A DNA stretch of 61,158 nucleotides from CAZVJA01 sp964626885 (GTDB taxonomy: Bacteria; Planctomycetota; Planctomycetia; Planctomycetales; Planctomycetaceae), in NCBI GenBank assembly GCA_964626885.1, contig CAZVJA010000005.1:1-61158 (forward strand), given 5' to 3'. The notes beneath the pieces are model-generated. The model worked only from the letters and a program-made list of their open reading frames with translations, did no database searches and was not told the origin of the DNA. The translations under genes were made by a program, and so were the position numbers. Below, in pieces: positions 55,285-61,158 of this stretch (position 1 is its first letter; every line of letters starts with the position of its first letter).

Positions 55285-58200
55285 TTAACCGCGGTGAGGC
55301 AGGGCGATTCGGCGAATCTTTTCGAAAGAATTCTGCTCTGCCGGCTTGTTCGACAACAGTGCAGGGAGGACCGCACCGGTACCGATGATCGCCGCAAGCG
55401 CCGCTGCTTCGGCGATGGCCGTACCGTCGATCTCGAAACCATCCACATCAGCCGTACTCGAATCGGCAGGGGCAAGATTTTCATCTCCGATCCCTTCGTG
55501 AGCGATTTCCGCGAAGAGATCATCGAGAGCATCGATTCGGTTTGAGGCGATCGCCTGGGTCGCCAATGGCGACGCCTGCTGTGTCGTGAGGGTCTGCCCG
55601 GCATCGGCCGAAGTTGATTCCGCATCGGACGATTGCTGGATGTCGAAATCATCCGAGTCTACATCATCGGTCGCCGGAGTTTCGGTCTCTCCTTCAAGCT
55701 CATCCGGGTTGCCGGATTCATCCAATCCATCGAGCAGATTCCAGCCCGCGTCAAAAGTGTTATCCAGAGATTCCCTGCGCGGCTCCGGGGGATCGAACTC
55801 CCCTCGCAGCTTGAAACTTTCAAACGGTTTGGGGCTCGTCACAAAATGATGTGGCCCCGCGAAGATCGGCTGGGTTTCTGTAGACGAATGGTGCGAAAAC
55901 AGCGATGTGTCGAAGCGACGCAACTGGAAAATCGGAAACACCATCTGTTCGACGATGTTTTCGATCACGCTGACCCCGATCGTTCCGGCTGTCGTGTCGT
56001 AACTCAATTCGACATGGTGGCCGGCCGGAACATTCGACAAATCCAGATCGGTGAACTCACCCGAGAGACTCCCGAAACGGGCAATGTCGCCGGCCGATCC
56101 AGCTCCGGTCACACCGGCGAAGTCGAGTGCGAGATGCGAATCGGCGCCGAGAGTGAGTGTGCCACTCACGATGAGTTGATCGTACTGTCCGGGGTTGAAT
56201 CCATTCACGACAAGGAACACCGTCCCCCCCTGCGACACCATGACGTCACCGATGATCGTTCCGCCGTGCAGCAGTGTCCCTCCCGCGATATCGACCAGCC
56301 CTTGCGTGGAGACGATATGCCCCATTGCGTCGAAGGAACCTTGCTTCAGCAACAAATCGTTGCCGACTCCGATCAACGTCAAGTCGCCCGCCAGCCGCGC
56401 AACTCCCCCCGTCTTTTCGACGGTGAGGTCTCCCTGGAAGGTCGAATCGAAGGTAACAAGCTGATCGGAGGTTCCATCGAGGATGAATTCCGATGTGCTC
56501 GTGACCGCACCCTGTCCGGTAAGATTCCCCGCGATTTTGACCTGTCCCCCGGTGATGTTTCCGAGCCCACCGATGATCGTCATGTCGCCGTTGACGTCGA
56601 GCACCCAAACGATAGTCAACGTTCTACTGGCTGTGAGATCGACGACGACGCCATGAAACCAGATGTCGGCTGCATCGATCGTCTGATTGGCTCCCTCGAA
56701 GACAAACGTGCTGTCGGCGGCATCAACCGTTCCGGCGACATGCACCAGGTCGCCGATGATCTCGATCGTGTCGTGGATCGTGAGCGTTCCGCCGGTCTTG
56801 TTGATCGTGAGATTCGAGAGCTGGCCGGCTCCACCCAAAGCCGAGAGGATCTGATCGCCAGATCCGTCGACCAGAATCGTCCCGGCTCCGTTGAAGCTCG
56901 TATTTGTGGTCGTGACGTTCCCCGCGACGGAGATGATGCCGCTCGTAAGCCGCGTTGTCGCGCCCCCCTGAATGTTGAGGTTTCCCTCAACATCCAGTGA
57001 CCCGGCCACAGCGACCGTGCCGTTGATCAGGTTTAAGTCGCCGGCGACTACGGCCGCGTTTTGAACGGTGGTTGTTCCCGCGGATTTTTGGATGGAGAGA
57101 TTGCTGATCCGTCCCGTCCCGCCCCCCGCGGAGATGGTCTGATTGCCGGTACCATCAAGAATGATCGTCCCCGCTCCAGAAAATCCGGCATTGGTGGTGG
57201 TGACGTTCCGCGCCACCGTGACGATGCCGGCCGCCAGAGTGCTGGTCGCGTCCCCCTGAATAACGAGGTCGCGATTGACGTCGAGTGTGCCGATGACCGT
57301 GAGATCGCCGCCGGCATCCAGATCGAAAGTGACGTTGTAGAACGACATGCCGTTTGCGTCGACGGTCTTGTCGCCTCCCTGGAAAACGACCGTGCTGCTT
57401 CCGGCATTGACCGTGCCGGAAACATACAGCCAATTGCCGACGACTTCGATTGTGTTCGCCAACGTCAGCGTGCCGGCCGATTTCTGGATGGTAACGTTTC
57501 CGACTTGTCCATTGCCCGAGAAGGTCTGACTGCCGGCGCCGTCGAGAACGATCGTTCCAGTTCCCGAGAAACCTGTGTTGACCGTCGTCAAGTTCCGTGC
57601 GACGGTGACGTTTCCGCCCGTGAGAGTGCTGGTCGTACTCCCCTGAATCCGCAAATCGCGATTCACATCCAGCGTGCCGACAACCGTCAGGTCGCCGCCG
57701 GTGCCGAGATTGAACGTGACGTTATAGAACGACATCGCTGATGCATCGACCGTCTGGTCCGATCCCTGAAACACGACAGTGCTCGAACCGGCATTCACTG
57801 TGCCGAATTGATGCTGCCAATCGCCAACGACGTAGATCGTTCCTGAAAGCGTGAGTGTGCCGGCGGACTTCTGAATCGAGACATTGCCGACCTGTCCCGT
57901 GCCGGAGAACGTCTGGTTCCCCGTCCCATCGAGCACAATCGTGCCACCGCCGGAGAATCCGCTGTTGGTCGTCGTGAGATTTCCACCGACGGTCATTGTT
58001 CCGGAAGCCAGCGTGCTGGTCGTACTCCCCTGAATGAGGAGATTGCCATTGACGTCCATCGTGCCAATGACCGAGAGGTCGCCGCCAGCTCCGAGATTCA
58101 ATGTGACATTGTTGAACGACATCCCGGAGGCATCGACGGTCTGATCGATCCCGCGAAACATCACGGTGCTCGTCCCCGCATTCACGGTGCCGGAAACGTG

Positions 58201-60357
58201 CTGCCAGTTTCCGACGACATAAATCGTGCTGGCGAGAGTCAGCGTTCCGCCCGACTTTTGAATCGAGATGTTGCTCACCTGGCCGGAGCCGGAGAATGTC
58301 TGGTTCGCGGCTCCGTCAAGCACAATCAGCCCCGCGCCGGTGAATCCCGTATTCGTCGTGGTGAGGTTGCCGGCGACGTTCACCGTTCCTGCCGCCAACG
58401 TGCTCGTCGTACTCCCCTGGATCAGCAGGTTGCCATTGACGTCCAGCACCCCCACAACCGTCAGATCGCTGCCTGCGGGAAGATTGAACGTCACATTGTT
58501 GAACGACATCCCGGAAGCATCGACGGTCTGATCGATCCCGCGAAACATCACGGTGCTCGTCCCCGCATTCACGGTGCCGGAAACGTGCTGCCAGTTTCCG
58601 ACGACATAAATCGTGCTGGCGAGAGTCAGCGTTCCGCCCGACTTTTGAATCGAGATGTTGCTCACCTGGCCGGAGCCGGAGAATGTCTGGTTCGCGGCTC
58701 CGTCAAGCACAATCAGCCCTGCGCCGGTGAATCCCGTATTCGTCGTGGTGAGATTGCCGGCGACGTTCACCGTTCCTGCTGCGAGTGTGCTCGTCGTGCT
58801 TCCCTGGATCAGCAAGTTGCCGTTGACATCGAGCACCCCCACAACCGTCAGGTCGCTGCCGGCGGGAAGATTGAACGTCACATTGTTGAACAACATTCCG
58901 GAGGCATCGACGGTCTGGTCAATGCCACGGAACATCACTGTACTCGTGCCGCCATCCACATTTCCGGAAACGTGCGTCAAATTGCCGACAACGTAAATCG
59001 TGTTTGCCAGCGTCAGCGTTCCGCCCGCTTTCTGGACGGTCAGGTTTCCCACCTGACCGTTCCCCGAAAAGGTCTGATTGCCCGAACCGTCAAGGACGAT
59101 GAGCCCCGCGCCCGTGAATCCCGTATTCGTCGTGGTGAGGTTGCCGGCGACGGTCATTGTTCCCGCCGCTAGCGTGCTGGTCGTACTCCCCTGAATGAGG
59201 AGATTGCCGTTGACGTCCATCGTGCCAATGACTGTGAGGTCGCCACCAGCTCCGAGATTCAATGTGACATTGTTGAATGACATCCCGGACGCGTCGACGG
59301 ACTTATCCCCTCCTTGGAACACGACCGTGCTCGTCCCGGCATTGACCGCGCCGGAGATATGCTGCCAGTTGCCGGCGACATAGATCGTATTCGCCAGCGT
59401 CAGCGTTCCACCCGATTTCTGGATGGTCAGATTCCCCACTTGCCCGTTGCCGGAGAAAGTCTGGTTGCCCGAGCCATCAAGAACGATCAACCCTGCGCCG
59501 GTGAATCCCGTATTCGTCGTGGTGAGGTTGCCGGCGACGGTCACCGTTCCTGCCGCGAACGTGCTCGTCGTGCTTCCTTGAATCCTCAGGTTGCCATTTA
59601 CGTCCATCGTACCGACGACTGTCAGATCCCCACCAGCCGCCAGATTGAACGTCACATGGTTGAACGAAACCCCCGAGGCATTCACCGTCTTGTCGCCTCC
59701 GCTGAGCATGATCGTTCCGTTGTTGGCATTGAACGACGCGCCGGCAACAATCACGTTTCCTGACAAAGTCGTCGTCGCCGAACTTGCGACGAACGTTCCA
59801 CCGGTGAGGTTGGTATTCCCGGTGATGCTGAGTGCGCGGCTTCCGGCGTTGAGCGTCCCACCCGACTGGTCCAGGTTTCCAGTCACGTTGAGATTCGCTG
59901 ATAAAGAGATGGTTCCGGTATAGCTCCCGGAGATCAACATGTTCTGAACGGTGCGCGTGGTGCTATTGACGACGACGTTCTTTGCTGATGTTCCGTCGAA
60001 CACCACGTTATCGGCCGACGTGGGAACGGTGTTGGTGCTCCAGTTCGCGGCGTCCGACCAGTTGCTGGTCGTTCCGCCGCCGTCCCAGGTGATTGTCGTC
60101 AGCAGAAGTCGCGCTTCGAGTTCGTCAATCCCCAGACCGCGATAAAGATGGCGTCGACGGGCCGGGGGAAGCGAGACGCCGCAAATGCGTTCAAGCTTTC
60201 GATGAACTTTCGCGGAAACCTGCGACGCCGATTGCGCAAGGGCTTTTTCAACAGCATCCAACCCAAGGGCATACAGGACACGGGCAATCACCCCATCCAG
60301 CGGGAGGCCCGTCAGCCGTTCCAGACGTTTGATCGAGGGGGTCGATTGAGACATCAC
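55285..60357 (-). CDS. Giant surface repeat protein with 129-residue tandem repeats and LEPR-like motif
   Basis: 1690 residues. The N-terminus is helical and basic (KRLERLTGLPLDGVIARVLYALG) and lacks a normal signal peptide; it leads to ELEARLLLT (residues 79-87), like the planctomycete LEPRLLLS motif, followed by TITWDGGGTTSNWSDAANW. From ~residue 225 the protein consists of 129-residue repeats (387 bp), seven of constant length plus degenerate ones, each of the form VDASGMSFNNVTFNL...DVNGNLLIQGSTTSTL. The C-terminal ~250 residues are acidic and disordered, ending in a hydrophobic segment (AALAAIIGTGAVLPALL) and a basic tail. Probably a very large cell-surface or filamentous protein. A shorter Met2 start (60354) exists. 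Confidence 0.92.
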   Translation of the reverse strand: MMSQSTPSIKRLERLTGLPLDGVIARVLYALGLDAVEKALAQSASQVSAKVHRKLERICGVSLPPARRRHLYRGLGIDELEARLLLTTITWDGGGTTSNWSDAANWSTNTVPTSADNVVFDGTSAKNVVVNSTTRTVQNMLISGSYTGTISLSANLNVTGNLDQSGGTLNAGSRALSITGNTNLTGGTFVASSATTTLSGNVIVAGASFNANNGTIMLSGGDKTVNASGVSFNHVTFNLAAGGDLTVVGTMDVNGNLRIQGSTTSTFAAGTVTVAGNLTTTNTGFTGAGLIVLDGSGNQTFSGNGQVGNLTIQKSGGTLTLANTIYVAGNWQHISGAVNAGTSTVVFQGGDKSVDASGMSFNNVTLNLGAGGDLTVIGTMDVNGNLLIQGSTTSTLAAGTMTVAGNLTTTNTGFTGAGLIVLDGSGNQTFSGNGQVGNLTVQKAGGTLTLANTIYVVGNLTHVSGNVDGGTSTVMFRGIDQTVDASGMLFNNVTFNLPAGSDLTVVGVLDVNGNLLIQGSTTSTLAAGTVNVAGNLTTTNTGFTGAGLIVLDGAANQTFSGSGQVSNISIQKSGGTLTLASTIYVVGNWQHVSGTVNAGTSTVMFRGIDQTVDASGMSFNNVTFNLPAGSDLTVVGVLDVNGNLLIQGSTTSTLAAGTVNVAGNLTTTNTGFTGAGLIVLDGAANQTFSGSGQVSNISIQKSGGTLTLASTIYVVGNWQHVSGTVNAGTSTVMFRGIDQTVDASGMSFNNVTLNLGAGGDLSVIGTMDVNGNLLIQGSTTSTLASGTMTVGGNLTTTNSGFSGGGTIVLDGTGNQTFSGTGQVGNVSIQKSAGTLTLSGTIYVVGDWQHQFGTVNAGSSTVVFQGSDQTVDASAMSFYNVTFNLGTGGDLTVVGTLDVNRDLRIQGSTTSTLTGGNVTVARNLTTVNTGFSGTGTIVLDGAGSQTFSGNGQVGNVTIQKSAGTLTLANTIEVVGNWLYVSGTVNAGSSTVVFQGGDKTVDANGMSFYNVTFDLDAGGDLTVIGTLDVNRDLVIQGDATSTLAAGIVTVARNVTTTNAGFSGAGTIILDGTGNQTISAGGGTGRISNLSIQKSAGTTTVQNAAVVAGDLNLINGTVAVAGSLDVEGNLNIQGGATTRLTSGIISVAGNVTTTNTSFNGAGTILVDGSGDQILSALGGAGQLSNLTINKTGGTLTIHDTIEIIGDLVHVAGTVDAADSTFVFEGANQTIDAADIWFHGVVVDLTASRTLTIVWVLDVNGDMTIIGGLGNITGGQVKIAGNLTGQGAVTSTSEFILDGTSDQLVTFDSTFQGDLTVEKTGGVARLAGDLTLIGVGNDLLLKQGSFDAMGHIVSTQGLVDIAGGTLLHGGTIIGDVMVSQGGTVFLVVNGFNPGQYDQLIVSGTLTLGADSHLALDFAGVTGAGSAGDIARFGSLSGEFTDLDLSNVPAGHHVELSYDTTAGTIGVSVIENIVEQMVFPIFQLRRFDTSLFSHHSSTETQPIFAGPHHFVTSPKPFESFKLRGEFDPPEPRRESLDNTFDAGWNLLDGLDESGNPDELEGETETPATDDVDSDDFDIQQSSDAESTSADAGQTLTTQQASPLATQAIASNRIDALDDLFAEIAHEGIGDENLAPADSSTADVDGFEIDGTAIAEAAALAAIIGTGAVLPALLSNKPAEQNSFEKIRRIALPHRG
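57363..60071 (-). repeat. 387-bp tandem repeats within the giant gene
   Basis: The same codon position recurs at exactly 387-base spacing at 57363, 57750, 58137, 58524, 58911, 59298 and 59685, an in-frame 129-residue period. Units around 58137 and 58524 are nearly identical at both DNA and protein level. Older degenerate copies continue below 57363. Long plus-strand reading frames over this stretch are shadows of the repeat. Confidence 0.93.
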
Positions 60358-60677
60358 CGGGCAACCTTTTCGTCGGTTGCAACGCTCGGCAGCCAGGCTG
60401 ACTCAGTCGCAGAGTCCCACGGCTTTGCGTCCCGACCTCGCGATCGGTTTGCCTTTTTCGGATTGCTGGGCCGCCACGTTCCGAACCTGAAAAATGGACG
60501 GAATTCGCCGACAAATCGGCGGCCGTTATTCAACAGGTAGGTCACAAAAGGGTTTGGGGCAAATCGTCCGGCCTCCGTTTCCCCGGAAATTCCATCTCGT
60601 CTTGACCCGCTGACGGTCGATCCAAATAATCACGCCCCGATTTGGACCGCCCCACATGGATGTGAATGGGTGTACAG
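60358..60677. other. Intergenic region with promoter for the lipoprotein gene
   Basis: 320 bases between divergent genes. The left part holds the leader of the giant gene on minus. The right part holds the promoter at 60602-60630. I see no gene in between. Confidence 0.5.
60602..60630 (+). promoter_or_regulatory. Candidate sigma-70 promoter
   Basis: TTGACC (60602-60607) and AATAAT (60625-60630) are each one base away from consensus and stand 17 bases apart. The plus-strand lipoprotein start follows at 60678, 48 bases after the -10 box. Confidence 0.5.
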
Positions 60678-60818
60678 ATGAAATTCGCGACCGTCAGGAT
60701 GGTTCGTCCGCGCGTCCTCATGCTCCTCAGCCTGTTGGCTGCGACATCCGCAGGGTGTGCTTCCCCCTACCACCAAGATCGGGGGGCGCTCTTCGGCGGC
60801 CTGACCGTGTCCGGGTTC
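60678..60818 (+). CDS. Putative planctomycete lipoprotein, 5' part only (interrupted by chimeric junction)
   Basis: From ATG 60678 the sequence encodes a short basic n-region, a hydrophobic segment (VLMLLSLLAATSAGC) and a lipobox-like SAGC with the Cys at residue 27. Then SPYHQDRGALFGGLT follows, which matches the start of the Gly-zipper lipoproteins (YxxDRGxLFGGLTGAGVG) common in planctomycetes. After GGLT the expected GAGVG is replaced by unrelated GC-rich sequence. The frame stays open to the window end but reads antisense to a methyltransferase, so only about 47 codons are real. Confidence 0.7.
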
Positions 60819-60825
60819 GGCTCAC
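60805..60825. other. Probable chimeric assembly junction
   Basis: The planctomycete lipoprotein reading frame departs from its family here and the base composition jumps to very GC-rich. To the right a different gene, on the other strand and of proteobacterial character, begins. This is inferred from the two protein patterns, not from read data. Confidence 0.6.
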
Positions 60826-61158
60826 GCATCGTCCAGGCGTCGGGACGTCCGCGTGGTGGCGCTGCGCGCGGTGCGGGGGTCCGTGGCAGGTTCGGCGCTG
60901 GCGTCGGGGAAAGGCATGGCGCTGAAATCGCCCACTTGCAGGGTAAGGCGCCCTGCGGCGAGCGGCCTGCTGTTCAGGGTGGCCGCCTGGGCAATCATCA
61001 CCGGGGAATGATCCAGCCCCGCCGCAGTGACATCGGCGCTTGCCGCGAGCACGAGCTTGAGGGCGTGGCCCGGTCCGCAGCCGATCTCGATCACATGCTC
61101 TCCGGGCGCGAGAGCGAGGGCCGCGACGGCAAGCGCATTCACGCGGGCGTTGACCAGC
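60822..61158 (-). pseudogene. SAM-dependent methyltransferase fragment, 5' end beyond window and C-terminus not homologous
   Basis: The frame enters from the right edge (VNARVNALAVAAL) with GEHVIEIGCGPGHALKLVL (class I SAM-binding motif I), TAAGLDHSPVMIAQAA and LTLQVGDFSAMPFPDAS. In intact relatives FPDAS is followed by FDxxLAVNVxYFW; here it becomes a run of Thr, Arg and Ala up to a stop at 60822. So only the part right of about 60905 is a genuine methyltransferase. Codon use and GC content look alphaproteobacterial and foreign to the rest of the window. Confidence 0.7.

Noticed and set aside
58198..59172. A 324-residue repetitive frame on plus in the giant gene
   Set aside because: It repeats with the same 387-base period because it is antisense to the repeats; no coding evidence of its own.

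Overview
The window is about 61 kb of a GC-rich bacterial chromosome that is almost certainly from a planctomycete (Planctomycetota). The signs are DUF1598, DUF11 and Yip1 proteins typical of that phylum, two PEP-CTERM proteins, a giant repeat protein with an ELEARLLL motif (like the planctomycete LEPRLLLS motif), Tat-exported Gfo/Idh oxidoreductase, an acidic SDSDVxL-repeat protein with an excisionase-type helix-turn-helix, and a HisA/HisF-related protein of the kind linked to tetrahydromethanopterin C1 metabolism. Genus cannot be decided from the sequence alone. I see no rRNA, tRNA, CRISPR array, insertion sequence or prophage.

Layout. 1-3.2 kb: a membrane-tethered DNA-binding repeat protein (5' end cut by the window), an OmpA-family lipoprotein and a small hypothetical. 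3.4-9.8 kb: a five-gene minus-strand run read kdsB, pyrG, truB, amidase, acyltransferase-like membrane protein, with gaps of 73-96 bp. KdsB uses the CTP that PyrG makes. 9.8-10.0 kb: a MITE-like element with long terminal inverted repeats. 10.2-14.3 kb: Yip1-like membrane protein, AraD1-like hydrolase, PadR regulator overlapping a membrane protein (with nested palindromes at the promoter), DUF420 protein and a gamma-glutamylcyclotransferase-like protein. 14.4-24.5 kb: a large DUF11 envelope protein, gamma-glutamyltransferase, MMPL/RND transporter, metallo-hydrolase and a secreted protein.

24.6-33.5 kb: HemW and a PhyH dioxygenase on minus; cofactor-independent phosphoglycerate mutase and MutY on plus; a membrane-anchored planctomycete protein; a secreted phosphodiesterase with a lectin-like domain. 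33.9-40.1 kb: an ATP-grasp-like protein, two tandem PEP-CTERM paralogues each with its own terminator, a nucleotidyltransferase-like protein and a WaaG-like glycosyltransferase. 40.5-46 kb: APS/PAPS reductase with an ABC exporter pair, then DUF1598. 46.4-55.2 kb: MutM, a c-type-heme sensor histidine kinase, two overlapping alpha/beta hydrolases, the HisA/HisF-related protein, RNase D, a small conserved protein and a Tat-exported oxidoreductase. 55.3-60.4 kb: a 1690-residue protein built from 129-residue (387-bp) tandem repeats.

The last ~340 bases do not fit. A planctomycete lipoprotein gene starts normally at 60678 but after about 45 codons the sequence changes to very GC-rich DNA carrying, on the other strand, part of a proteobacterial-looking SAM methyltransferase. 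This is most simply an assembly or library chimera at about 60810-60825, so nothing to the right should be treated as genomic neighbourhood.

Themes are cell envelope (LPS sugar activation and transfer, OmpA, MMPL, DUF11, giant repeat protein, PEP-CTERM proteins) and housekeeping (pyrG, truB, mutM, mutY, hemW, rnd, cysH). Most interesting for follow-up are the membrane-tethered HTH/SDSDV repeat protein, the heme-binding sensor kinase, the near-identical repeat units of the giant protein, the MMHA-IQQ peptide repeat in the DUF11 protein, and the MITE-like element.
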